Assembly (NCBI GenBank): GCA_964405375.1
Contig: CAYONQ010000047.1
Span: forward strand, 1 to 20,909
Length of the DNA: 20,909 nucleotides
Reading direction: 5' to 3'
From: CAYONQ01 sp964405375
Lineage (GTDB): Bacteria; Planctomycetota; Phycisphaerae; Sedimentisphaerales; Anaerobacaceae
Below the pieces are notes generated by a model. That model was not told where the DNA came from, made no database searches, and saw only the letters and a program-made list of their open reading frames with translations. Numbering within the stretch: position 1 is the first letter of the stretch; every line of letters starts with the position of its first letter. Shown here piece after piece: positions 1-7,125 of the stretch. A program made the position numbers and the translations under genes.

Positions 1-40
1 TGTTATTCGCCGCCTGGAAAAACTCCTCGCGGCCTAAAAT

Positions 41-53
41 CGGTCAGTTTGAG
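41..53 (+). repeat. Solo end of the 158-bp repeat element
   Basis: The 13-mer CGGTCAGTTTGAG here is identical to the right end of the element copy at 6699-6856, and the preceding TAAAAT resembles the ATTAAAT that precedes that end. Nothing further upstream resembles the element body. The following ACTTTAG is also found after the right end of the copy at 5269-5426. It lies just beyond the stop codon of the last glycosyltransferase gene. It may be a remnant end or a conserved sub-box. The rest of 1-76 holds nothing I can recognise. Confidence 0.5.
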
Positions 54-76
54 TACTTTAGTATAATAGTGGATTT

Positions 77-1018
77 TCACCAGGGTAATTTTTTTGTTTT
101 TACGTATTGGTGTATCTTCTGGATTACTTTACTCACAGGCAAACTTGCCAAAAGTACCCCACCCCAGTTTTCCACTGACCAGGGATATACTTTGGCTGCC
201 TTAATATAGTATTTTTTTGCTCGCTTGATATTGCCGTCGGCGGCGAGAAAAAAGCCCGTGAGAAAGTAAGACCTGGAAAATCTTTTAACTATATTTTTTC
301 CAACCTCGGCCTTTAACCGAGGATATTTCCGCAGGACCTTTCTTAGCATCATCCTTGTCTGGGCATATTTTTTTTCCTGTCTTACATTTTTCGAGGTACT
401 GCGTTGGTGTCTTCGCCAGCAGCCCAGTGGCTTAGGGTCATAGTAAACTTTGCTTAGATGAGCAACTTCTATCCACTTTATATAATCACTGATTGGTCCT
501 GGTTTTTCAAAAGGCCCTGCCTTTTCGAGCACCTCTGTTCGAACCATAACGGTTATCATAGGTGTGAAGCAATAATGCAGCACAAGCATCTCGGCAACGT
601 CGCCTGGTACTATGGGATAAACATCGCTGAACTTGCCGATTTGTTCGCCTTTCGAGTCGATAATCAGGGCATCAGCAAACACTAATCCCACTTCCGGGTC
701 GCTATCCAGCACAGCAACTTGTCTCTCGAATCTATCAGGCAAAACTACATCATCACTGTCCACGAAGCAAATGTATTCACCTCTTGTCAGACTCACACCT
801 CGGTTACGAGCAGCAACCACACCTTGATTTTCCTGAGTGAAAATCTGAGCTCTGGATGGAAAACTTTTTACTATCTCGACAGTTCTGTCGGTGCTGCCAT
901 CGTCAACTACTATAATTTCAAAGTCCTGAAATGTCTGCTTTTCAAGACTTTTCAATGTCTCTGAAATGTAATCTTGATGGTTATAAGATGGCACTACTAC
1001 GGACAGTTTTGGCTTCAC
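77..1018 (-). CDS. Family 2 glycosyltransferase (GT-A fold)
   Basis: A 313-aa protein that should transfer a sugar from a nucleotide-sugar donor to a glycan or lipid-linked acceptor on the cytoplasmic side. Its N-terminus VVVPSYNHQDYI (residues 7-18), VVDDGSTD (37-44) and the metal-binding type motif FVDSDD (85-90) are hallmarks of GT2 enzymes. The last ~65 residues form a hydrophobic/basic tail (LTGFFLAADGNIKRAKKYYIKAA) that looks helical, perhaps TPR-like, and may hold it at the membrane. The start is GTG at 1018, supported by AGAGG seven to eight bases upstream. It is the last gene of a four-gene minus-strand operon, 10 bp after the GT4 gene. Donor and acceptor cannot be told from sequence. 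Confidence 0.88.
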   Translation of the reverse strand: MKPKLSVVVPSYNHQDYISETLKSLEKQTFQDFEIIVVDDGSTDRTVEIVKSFPSRAQIFTQENQGVVAARNRGVSLTRGEYICFVDSDDVVLPDRFERQVAVLDSDPEVGLVFADALIIDSKGEQIGKFSDVYPIVPGDVAEMLVLHYCFTPMITVMVRTEVLEKAGPFEKPGPISDYIKWIEVAHLSKVYYDPKPLGCWRRHQRSTSKNVRQEKKYAQTRMMLRKVLRKYPRLKAEVGKNIVKRFSRSYFLTGFFLAADGNIKRAKKYYIKAAKVYPWSVENWGGVLLASLPVSKVIQKIHQYVKTKKLPW

Positions 1019-1028
1019 CAGTGTACCT

Positions 1029-2177
1029 CTATAGACTCAATATTTTGCGGTATTGCTCTATGTAGCTTAAAGCCACTTTGTCCCAGCCGAAGTTTTCTGC
1101 TTGTTTTCCGGCGGCAATCGACATTTGACTGTAAGCTTGTCTGTCATCGGCTAAATTTTTAATTGCCTTTGCGATTTCTTCTGCTTTGGAGCTGTCCACC
1201 ACAATTCCATTATCCTTTATAAGCTCTTCAACGCCTTCGCATCGTGTCGTAATTATCGGCAAAGCTGAGGCCATCGCCTCAAGCATCGCATTGCTCATCC
1301 CCTCCTGCATACTGGCACTGACGTAAATATCGTTCTGACGGTAAACTTGTGGCATCTTTTCCGGCGGGATTCTGCCGGTGAACTCAATAATGTCTCCGAG
1401 GTCGCTTTCCAACACAATCCGCCTGAGGTTCTGCTCCATTTGCCCGCCGCCTACTACAGTCAAACGCACCTTACAGCCCCCTTTGTGCAAAATCTCAACG
1501 GCGGCCATCAGCATCTGCACTCGTTTGGTAACGGACAATCTGCCTACGGTTATCAGATTGAGTATATCCGTTTTTTTGCCGGTTTCGGCTGGGTGAAATC
1601 GGTCCAATTCGACACCATTTGGAATGACATCAATTGTGACCGATGGTAAAAAATCAAGGGCACGATTCTTTAAGCCCCGGCTGCAGGCCACCAAAGCAGC
1701 GGCCTTTTTCCAAATCGGCTTAAACAACGCCGGGCCAAGAATTTTATAATCAAGTTTTAACCTCGCATGCTTTCCCGGCACATCCGAGCCCCGCAGTGAG
1801 ATAATGTACGGCAGCAGCCCGGCGCTTCGATAGCATAGCCAGCCGGTTGGGAAGCCGAAAAATGCGTGCACTAAATCGTAATCGTTTTCCCGCAGCAGTC
1901 TTCGATAGTGACATCGGGCCTTGAGCAGCCATTCGAGCACCTCGATTTTACGCCAGTAGTGCAGATTCTTTTTGTGCACACCGACTTTGTAAATGGTGAT
2001 ATTCTCGGCGAAGTCCTCGACCGTAAAACCCGGCTGTGGCCCAGACGTCAACACATCTATCTTCAGAAGGTCGTTGTAACGGGCGTATTCTTTCAGTAAA
2101 GATAGATGAGCGTTGCCTGCCCCGCCTCCAATCGGCGGAAATTCGTAATTTAGCATAAGCAGATTCAGGCCGGACAC
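1029..2177 (-). CDS. Family 4 glycosyltransferase (GT-B fold)
   Basis: A 382-aa retaining glycosyltransferase of the GT4 group, probably acting in exopolysaccharide, O-antigen or lipid-linked glycan assembly. The N-terminal domain opens with MLNYEFPPIGGGAGN (8-22), the glycine-rich acceptor-side loop. The hinge region has VIPNGVELDRF (184-194). The C-terminal domain has VGRLSVTKR (211-219) and the donor-binding EX7E motif, E292 to E300, in QEGMSNAMLEAMA. Length is normal for the family. The GTG start lies 2 bp from the stop of the upstream membrane transferase, with AAGGAG about 11 bases upstream inside that gene, so translation is probably coupled. A later ATG (Met8) would cut into the first beta strand and is less likely. 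Confidence 0.9.
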   Translation of the reverse strand: MSGLNLLMLNYEFPPIGGGAGNAHLSLLKEYARYNDLLKIDVLTSGPQPGFTVEDFAENITIYKVGVHKKNLHYWRKIEVLEWLLKARCHYRRLLRENDYDLVHAFFGFPTGWLCYRSAGLLPYIISLRGSDVPGKHARLKLDYKILGPALFKPIWKKAAALVACSRGLKNRALDFLPSVTIDVIPNGVELDRFHPAETGKKTDILNLITVGRLSVTKRVQMLMAAVEILHKGGCKVRLTVVGGGQMEQNLRRIVLESDLGDIIEFTGRIPPEKMPQVYRQNDIYVSASMQEGMSNAMLEAMASALPIITTRCEGVEELIKDNGIVVDSSKAEEIAKAIKNLADDRQAYSQMSIAAGKQAENFGWDKVALSYIEQYRKILSL

Positions 2178-2179
2178 GT

Positions 2180-4108
2180 CTATTTCAACTCCTTGTTTGC
2201 CGGGGAATCTCTCAACTGAAACAAAACGTGCTGGCCAAATGTCCCGACGATTTTGTAATTTTGCATAATGAATTCTCTGAACGGCTTCAGGGCTTCGTAT
2301 CGAAGCGCTTCATCCTCGTCAAAATTCTTGCGCAGTGACTGGGCCCACCACTTATCATAGGCCGCAATTAGATTTTTATCTAACGGCAGGAATCCAGCTT
2401 TTTGCGTTCTCATAAACCCTTTCGGTGCTGTCGGCCATAATTCGTAGGGGGGTCTATCCATCGGCACGTGTCGCTTGCGCGAATCGACAATGAATTTGGG
2501 TGGTTGGCGCTCGAATTCAGTAAGCAGCTCAGCGACCATATCCGCCAGTTTCGCCGGCGCGGGGCGTGGCATCATAAAGGCCTTCGAGGCGGAGCTGAAT
2601 CGCTGCGCTGCAACGTATATTCCGGGATACCAGCCCCAGACGTAAATTTTATCGCTCGGGTCGGAATGGTTGCGGATGTATTGGCCTACGACTTCCCAGC
2701 CGCCTTTAAGATTGTCTCGCCGGCGTTGTGAGATTTCGTTTAGCTTTTGGATGTAACCTCTTCGTTTTTGGCCGTAGTTTCTGCCGGAATGCGGACTTTT
2801 TTCTATGCCGAAGAATATATGCCACGACATCATTATCATTACCAAAAGCCCGACCGTGCCTACGGCTAACCATCCGGTTTTGTTTGTGGCTGTGGTGAAT
2901 TTGTCCCGATAAACTGCTATAAGGTATCCGCCTAACATTGCCGCCGAGGCGTTTAAGGGCAGATAATACTGTTCATAAGAACGCGGGCTTATCCATACAA
3001 ACGCCATATCCAGCAGCCACCATATAGCAAATAGCAGCACGAAGCGGTCGTAACCCTTTTTGCTGTCGGGCCGCAGCTTCCTTGTCCGCTTCATAGCCAT
3101 TCTAATTAGTCTGGCTACAATTGCGCCCGCCGCCAGCGCAATAGGCAGTATGAGCACGCCATAGTATCGCAATACTATGGGCCATTGTTTTGCGAAGGGT
3201 ATGAGTCCTCTGGCTGCGGCGATATAGCCCGGCGCCGCTTTTGCCTGCTCGTCGGCTGCGCCTACCGGCAGCATCTTTCCCACTGTCTCCCACACAAAAG
3301 AATACGGCAAATTAGTATGTATATCCCAGCCGATTATCCATATATATAATGGCGTAAGAGCCACCGCCGCTCCGGTAAGTAACAGCAGGATGTCAATTGC
3401 TGTTTGCTTCCATGTTCTATGTTTGAACAGTGGTTGAGCAATCACAAACAGGCCTATTGCCCCAATGGCAGAAACTCCCGTTTGCTTAAACAGGGGCGCC
3501 CATGTTACAAGCGCCCCGGCCAACAACGCATACCACCGGCTGCCGCCAAGCTGATACAGGACAAGGCAGCTTATTCCCATCACCATAAATGCTATCATAT
3601 ACTGTTCTTTTACATTACCGAATTTGGCGATAAGCGGTGCTGAAAGGTAAACCGTGGCGATAATGACCCCTACGGCCGCCGCCAGTGTGCCAAAGAGCTT
3701 TCGCATCGCAATAAACATTAAAACCAGCGCCGCCGCCTGCAGGATTGCCTGAATGAGCTTTGGCCCGGTTTCGTTGAAGCCCAAGAGCCATACCCCGAGC
3801 ATATTCACCAGCAGTGTTCCCAGCCTGGCGCTGGGTTTTTCGTCTATGCCGATTTTTGCTCCGTCGAGTATGTGTTTGGCTGAATAGACGTATCCTCCGC
3901 TGTCATAGGGGTCGGGGAAGTTTAATTCAAAGTATTTACCCATAAAAAACGGGATTGCCGCCAGAACTGCCACTATGACGAAAACCACAAAATTTCTTTT
4001 GCCTTTTTGTTTAGCAGGGGAAACTATTTGTCTGTGTGGTTTTGTCGGTTTTTTAAGGTGCCTGTTGCTGTGTAAGGAGTCCTGTGGGCTTCGGGCGGTT
4101 TTACTCAT
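2180..4108 (-). CDS. Multi-pass membrane glycosyltransferase, GT39/ArnT-like
   Basis: A 642-aa integral membrane protein of the PMT/ArnT superfamily (GT-C fold), which uses polyprenyl-phosphate sugars to glycosylate lipids or proteins outside the cytoplasmic membrane. A basic N-terminal tail (1-39) is followed by a first helix (about 40-56) and a periplasmic loop with the acidic motif FPDPYDSGGYVYSA (64-77) and KPSARLG (91-97), where GT-C enzymes place their catalytic Asp. Many hydrophobic helices follow up to about residue 432. SYEQYYLPL (377-385) matches the conserved Tyr/Pro segment of the family. Residues 435-642 form a soluble, probably periplasmic domain. Its ATG overlaps the stop of the upstream GT2 gene (ATGA), with GGAG seven bases before. 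The sugar and acceptor are unknown. Confidence 0.85.
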   Translation of the reverse strand: MSKTARSPQDSLHSNRHLKKPTKPHRQIVSPAKQKGKRNFVVFVIVAVLAAIPFFMGKYFELNFPDPYDSGGYVYSAKHILDGAKIGIDEKPSARLGTLLVNMLGVWLLGFNETGPKLIQAILQAAALVLMFIAMRKLFGTLAAAVGVIIATVYLSAPLIAKFGNVKEQYMIAFMVMGISCLVLYQLGGSRWYALLAGALVTWAPLFKQTGVSAIGAIGLFVIAQPLFKHRTWKQTAIDILLLLTGAAVALTPLYIWIIGWDIHTNLPYSFVWETVGKMLPVGAADEQAKAAPGYIAAARGLIPFAKQWPIVLRYYGVLILPIALAAGAIVARLIRMAMKRTRKLRPDSKKGYDRFVLLFAIWWLLDMAFVWISPRSYEQYYLPLNASAAMLGGYLIAVYRDKFTTATNKTGWLAVGTVGLLVMIMMSWHIFFGIEKSPHSGRNYGQKRRGYIQKLNEISQRRRDNLKGGWEVVGQYIRNHSDPSDKIYVWGWYPGIYVAAQRFSSASKAFMMPRPAPAKLADMVAELLTEFERQPPKFIVDSRKRHVPMDRPPYELWPTAPKGFMRTQKAGFLPLDKNLIAAYDKWWAQSLRKNFDEDEALRYEALKPFREFIMQNYKIVGTFGQHVLFQLRDSPANKELK

Positions 4109-5082
4109 TTTTCATCTCCGCTGTCGGCGGGCGATTCAAGAATGTCCCTGATGACGTAAGTCGGGCGATTCTGCGATTCGTGATATGTGCGGACCAGCAG
4201 TTCTGCCAGAAGACCCATCAGTATGAATTGTACCGATGTCGTAATCAAAAGGGCCGAAAGGTACAGCAGGGGGTTTCTGTTCATCGAAAAGCCCTGGGCC
4301 AATTTCATATACAGCACGAACAGCCCCGAGACGACCGCGCCAAGTGCGCAGAGCCCCCCAAGGCCGCCGAAGATATAAATCGGCTTGGTGGAGAATGAGC
4401 CGAGGAACTTGACGGTAATCAGGTCCAACATCACCTTGAATGTTCGTCCCAGTCCGTATTTGGCGGCGCCGGCGGTTCTTGGCCTGTGGTTGACTACCAT
4501 TTCGCAGATTCTCGCCCCGCTCCAGCTTGCGAGGGCGGGGATAAAGCGGTGCATTTCGCCGTACAGTTTTGTCTCGGCCAGGACTTCTCTGCGGTATGCC
4601 TTTAGTGTGCAGCCGAAATCGTGAAGTTTGACACCTGTAATTCCTGCGATTAGCCAGTTGGCAATCATCGATGGCAACAGCCGGGTAATGGCTTTATCGT
4701 GCCGTTTTTTTCTCCAGCCGCTTACGACATCGAATCCTTCGTTCAATTTTGCAATCATTTCAGGTATGTCGGCAGGGTCGTTTTGCAGGTCGGCGTCTAT
4801 TGCGACGATGATTTCGCCTCGTGCGTGGTCGAAGGCGGCACTAAGGGCGGCGGTTTGGCCGAAGTTTTTGCGAAAGCGAATAACCCGGACTTTCGCATCG
4901 GCGGTTTGCAGCTCGGTTAATACGGCGAAGCTGTTGTCGGTGCTGCCGTCATCGACAAATATTATTTCGTAGTCGTACTTGTCTGCTAATGCCTGCGTGA
5001 TTTGCTGATGAAGCGGCTTGATGTTATCCTGCTCATTGAGAACCGGCACTGCCACCGAAACCCTGGGATTTTGGCTGTCCAT
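4105..5082 (-). CDS. Polyprenyl-phosphate glycosyltransferase (GT2, DPM1/GtrB-like)
   Basis: A 325-aa enzyme that should load a sugar from a nucleotide sugar onto polyprenyl phosphate at the inner membrane. It shows VAVPVLNEQDNI (10-21), FVDDGSTDNS (42-51), the family signature FGQTAALSAAFDHA (74-87) and AIDADLQNDP (94-103), with DAD as metal site. Two C-terminal membrane helices lie at about 236-258 and 272-296, as in GtrB/ArnC-type proteins. The start is taken as the ATG at 5082 because AGGAG sits seven bases upstream and MDSQNPRVSV fits the family. An ATG at 5181 is in frame but would be almost on the -10 box and adds 33 unrelated residues. It is the first gene of the operon and overlaps the next, which would use its product. 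Confidence 0.9.
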   Translation of the reverse strand: MDSQNPRVSVAVPVLNEQDNIKPLHQQITQALADKYDYEIIFVDDGSTDNSFAVLTELQTADAKVRVIRFRKNFGQTAALSAAFDHARGEIIVAIDADLQNDPADIPEMIAKLNEGFDVVSGWRKKRHDKAITRLLPSMIANWLIAGITGVKLHDFGCTLKAYRREVLAETKLYGEMHRFIPALASWSGARICEMVVNHRPRTAGAAKYGLGRTFKVMLDLITVKFLGSFSTKPIYIFGGLGGLCALGAVVSGLFVLYMKLAQGFSMNRNPLLYLSALLITTSVQFILMGLLAELLVRTYHESQNRPTYVIRDILESPADSGDEK

Positions 5083-5107
5083 TTGTTTACTCCTGCAAAC
5101 CAGCTTC

Positions 5108-5132
5108 ACCCCGTCCCGAACTGGGGCGGGGT
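5108..5132. repeat. GC-rich short palindrome in the glycosyltransferase leader
   Basis: ACCCCGTCCC and GGGGCGGGGT face each other across GAACT, pairing at nine of ten positions plus a T-G wobble. It lies in the presumed 5' untranslated region of the minus-strand operon, 26 bp before the start codon. It resembles the other CCCC...GGGG palindromes of this window. Confidence 0.5.
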
Positions 5133-5182
5133 TCGATACGCAACTTTTATCTTCTGCTACGGCGAAAAATGTTAGCCACACT

Positions 5183-5211
5183 ATAGTAATGATTAAAATA
5201 TCGGCTGTAAA
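5183..5211 (-). promoter_or_regulatory. Candidate promoter of the glycosyltransferase operon
   Basis: On the minus strand TTTACA (5211-5206) and TACTAT (5188-5183) are separated by 17 bp, a fair sigma70-type match (five and four of six). It points at the GT2 gene starting at 5082 and gives a leader of about 95 nt. This is inference by motif only. Confidence 0.4.
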
Positions 5212-5252
5212 GTGGAGAAGTGAACTAAAGTTTGGAGTGCCTAAATTTAGCT

Positions 5253-5268
5253 CATTTTGAGCACTTTA
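5253..5268 (+). repeat. Direct repeat flanking element copy A (left)
   Basis: CATTTTGAGCACTTTA occurs here and again, identically, at 5418-5433, bracketing the 158-bp element. The right copy overlaps the element's own terminal box CATTTTGAG, so the pair may reflect tandem element ends rather than a target-site duplication. Confidence 0.6.
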
Positions 5269-5426
5269 CTCAAACTGACCGTTTCTTCGAAACGGGCCAG
5301 TTTGAGCGTCGTTCGTCGCTCGTGAATCGTATCTCGTTAATTGAAGCCGACTACGTCGGCAACTATTTTAACTTTTTATACGATAAGCAATTAACAAATT
5401 CTATATATTAAATCGGTCATTTTGAG
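5269..5426 (+). repeat. 158-bp palindromic repeat element, copy A
   Basis: It begins CTCAAACTGACCGTTTC, continues with a nearly complementary arm GAAACGGGCCAGTTTGAG after a TTC loop (one extra base and one substitution relative to copy B), carries an internal perfect hairpin GCCGACTACGTCGGC, and ends CGGTCATTTTGAG. Copy B at 6699-6856 has the same length and order and is alike over most of its length. No reading frame is evident. The terminal inverted boxes and internal hairpins suggest a MITE- or REP/BIME-like non-autonomous element. It lies between the two divergent promoters. Confidence 0.75.
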
Positions 5427-5443
5427 CACTTTAGCTCATTTTG

Positions 5444-5478
5444 CCCCGTTAGAAGTAAATTGTCGACTTCTAACGGGG
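5444..5478. repeat. 13-bp perfect hairpin between divergent operons
   Basis: CCCCGTTAGAAGT (5444-5456) and ACTTCTAACGGGG (5466-5478) are perfectly complementary with a 9-nt loop. No T-run follows on the plus strand, so it is not a classical terminator. It could be a transposon-end type palindrome or a structural element at the edge of the DUF1573 promoter region. Confidence 0.65.
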
Positions 5479-5513
5479 TTTAGGCACTTTCAAAATAGGT
5501 GCGGGAAAAACAC

Positions 5514-5542
5514 TTGCTTAAAAGCGGTTTTTTCGTTAAACT
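5514..5542 (+). promoter_or_regulatory. Candidate promoter of the DUF1573 gene
   Basis: TTGCTT (5514-5519) and TAAACT (5537-5542) are separated by 17 bp, upstream of the gene at 5659. The intervening leader would carry two GC-rich hairpins (5582-5626). Motif-only evidence. Confidence 0.35.
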
Positions 5543-5581
5543 GTAAACGAACGGTGCAGGGTGAATGTTCGTATGAATTAG

Positions 5582-5626
5582 ACCCCTGCTTTTGCAGGGG
5601 TAAGCTTGTCCCCGCATAAGCGGGGA
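5582..5626. repeat. Two adjacent GC-rich mini-palindromes
   Basis: ACCCCTGC-TTTT-GCAGGGGT (5582-5601) is followed, after AAGCTTG, by TCCCCGC-ATAA-GCGGGGA (5609-5626). Both stems are perfect. The second with its flank CTTGTCCCCGC is matched in reverse at 6941-6963. They would fold in the 5' leader of the DUF1573 mRNA, 32 bp before its start. Confidence 0.7.
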
Positions 5627-5658
5627 GTTACATCACGATTTGGTTTGGAGGTAACAAT

Positions 5659-6708
5659 ATGAAGCTAAACCGGTTGACCTCAACAATCCTTGTTGTCGGT
5701 TGTATTTTGCTGTTGTCCGCAGTATTAGGGACTCCTTACGGAGGACGCCTTGGGGCGGGGCAGAGCGCAGTTCCGGCGGGGTCTGAATCGGAACCGAGAA
5801 TTAGCTTTGAAGTAACGACGCACGATTTAGGCCTGGTCGGTCCTGACACGAGGCATTTGTGTGAGTTTAAGTTCACAAATACAGGCAATGGCTTATTGAA
5901 GATGGAGAAGGTTCAGGCCACCTGCGGCTGTACCGTCCCCGAACTGCCTAAGAAAGAATATGCGCCGGGTGAAAGCGGAGTATTGAAGGTAAAGTATCAT
6001 TCCAGTAAGTATCCAGGCCGGGTGACCAGACGTCTTTATGTGTACAGCAACGATAAGACGAAATCCAACGTTGAATTGAACATAAAGGCCGAGATTGTAA
6101 AGAAAGTCAAGTTCGAGCCGACGAGTATGAAGCTTTTGCTCAATAAGGAAAACGCCGGCTGTGGCGAGATTACGCTGACCAGCGTTGATGACCAGCCGTT
6201 TGCGATAAAGCGTTTCAAATCAACTTCCAATTCTATCACTGCCGATACAGACCCTTCAGTGGAGGCGACGAAGTTTGTCCTTCAGCCGAAGGCCGATATT
6301 GAGAGATTAGAGCAAACTTTGACCGGAGGTATCGAAATCAGTTTGACTCACCCACAATGCGATATGGTCGTTATCCCCTTCAATGTATTACCGAGGTTTA
6401 AGACGGAGCCGGCCTCGATTATTGTTTTCAATGCCGAGGCGGACAAGCCGAGGCGGAAGGAGCTTTGGGTGCTCAACAACTATAATGAGGATTTCGAGAT
6501 TGAGTCGGCATCTGCAGACAAAGATGTCATAAAGGTCGTCAATCAGGAGAAGATTGGCAATCGTTATAAACTCGAGCTGGAGATAACACCGCCGACGGCT
6601 GTTGATGAGCAAAAGATGTTCCTGGATATGTTTCGTGTGAATATAAAAGGCGACGGCAAGCTGAAAATTAAATGTCGCGGCTTTTATCTAAGGAAGTACT
6701 CAAACTGA
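5659..6708 (+). CDS. Secreted DUF1573 domain protein
   Basis: A 349-aa exported protein of unknown role. Residues 1-24 are a signal peptide or N-terminal anchor (ILVVGCILLLSAVLG). Residues 48-147 fit DUF1573, an Ig-like beta-sandwich: F-x-V-T-T-H-D-L-G, FTNTGNGLLKMEKV (72-85), the family signature CGCTVP (89-94), PGESGVLKVKY (103-113) and YSND (129-132). Residues 148-349 look like further beta-sandwich repeats without a name I can give. The ATG has GGAGG seven bases upstream. The last residues YSN and the TGA are encoded inside the left end of repeat element copy B, so the original C-terminus may have been changed. It precedes the secretion operon, but a functional tie is not shown. Confidence 0.88.
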   Translation: MKLNRLTSTILVVGCILLLSAVLGTPYGGRLGAGQSAVPAGSESEPRISFEVTTHDLGLVGPDTRHLCEFKFTNTGNGLLKMEKVQATCGCTVPELPKKEYAPGESGVLKVKYHSSKYPGRVTRRLYVYSNDKTKSNVELNIKAEIVKKVKFEPTSMKLLLNKENAGCGEITLTSVDDQPFAIKRFKSTSNSITADTDPSVEATKFVLQPKADIERLEQTLTGGIEISLTHPQCDMVVIPFNVLPRFKTEPASIIVFNAEADKPRRKELWVLNNYNEDFEIESASADKDVIKVVNQEKIGNRYKLELEITPPTAVDEQKMFLDMFRVNIKGDGKLKIKCRGFYLRKYSN

Positions 6709-6856
6709 CCGTTTCTTCGAAACGGTCAGTTTGAGCGTCGTTCGTCGCTCGTATTTCGTATCTCGTGCATTGAGGCCGACTACGTCGGCAACTTATTGAA
6801 CTTCTTGTATGATAAGCAATTAAACGAGTTGTGTATATTAAATCGGTCAGTTTGAG
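6699..6856 (+). repeat. 158-bp palindromic repeat element, copy B
   Basis: The left end is a perfect 17-bp hairpin: CTCAAACTGACCGTTTC, loop TTC, GAAACGGTCAGTTTGAG. The interior carries CGTATTTCGTATCTCGT (6750-6766) and the hairpin GCCGACTACGTCGGC. The right end is CGGTCAGTTTGAG, the inverse of the left end. With one further base on each side (A...T) the immediate flanks are AAGT and AAGT, a possible 4-bp target duplication, though the reading is ambiguous. It overlaps the last codons of the DUF1573 gene. The rest of the 6857-7125 gap holds a GC palindrome at 6941 and the hairpin at 7068, and no gene I can support. Confidence 0.78.
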
Positions 6857-6940
6857 TAAGTAAGTAGAAGGGATTTTTTCACACAAGTCTGGCTGTTGCA
6901 GGAGGGGGCTTTGGCCGGTTCTGAAGGGCATACTTTTGGT

Positions 6941-6958
6941 TCCCCGCCTTGGCGGGGA
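6941..6958. repeat. GC-rich mini-palindrome
   Basis: TCCCCGCC-TT-GGCGGGGA is a perfect palindrome. Followed by CAAGTTTAAG, it reads in reverse as CTTGTCCCCGCC, the same module as at 5605-5615. It lies in non-coding DNA between copy B and gspC. Confidence 0.6.
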
Positions 6959-7062
6959 CAAGTTTAAGAAGGTCTGCGGGCAGCTTTATCTTGAAAAAAA
7001 CCGTGCATTGAAGGGAACCAATACCCCCTCGCAATGTCAAAAATAGAAAGGACTGTGCCGTA

Positions 7063-7093
7063 ATCCACAGGATGTCTTACGGCAGGCGTCCTG
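7063..7093 (+). repeat. Dispersed repeat with hairpin upstream of gspC
   Basis: Bases 7063-7085 (starting ATCCACAGGATG, ending ACGGCAG) recur at 7723-7745 inside gspC with two mismatches in 23, exactly 660 bp apart. In this copy CAGGATGTC (7068-7076) pairs with GGCGTCCTG (7085-7093) using two wobble pairs that work only in plus-strand RNA. It covers the alternative start codon at 7072. Confidence 0.5.
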
Positions 7094-7125
7094 GCAGAGT
7101 GCTTCGGACTGCGGAGAAAACCGAA

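Noticed and set aside
5422..5619. 65-aa plus-strand reading frame upstream of the DUF1573 gene
   Set aside because: It starts in the repeat element, runs through two hairpins, lacks a ribosome site and resembles no protein family.
6668..6961. 97-aa minus-strand reading frame across element copy B
   Set aside because: It is composed of the repeat and palindrome sequence and overlaps the end of a real gene on the other strand.
7072..7125. Upstream ATG at 7072 as the gspC start
   Set aside because: It lies within a dispersed repeat and hairpin. The ATG at 7126 has a good SD and gives a normal basic N-terminus before the membrane helix.
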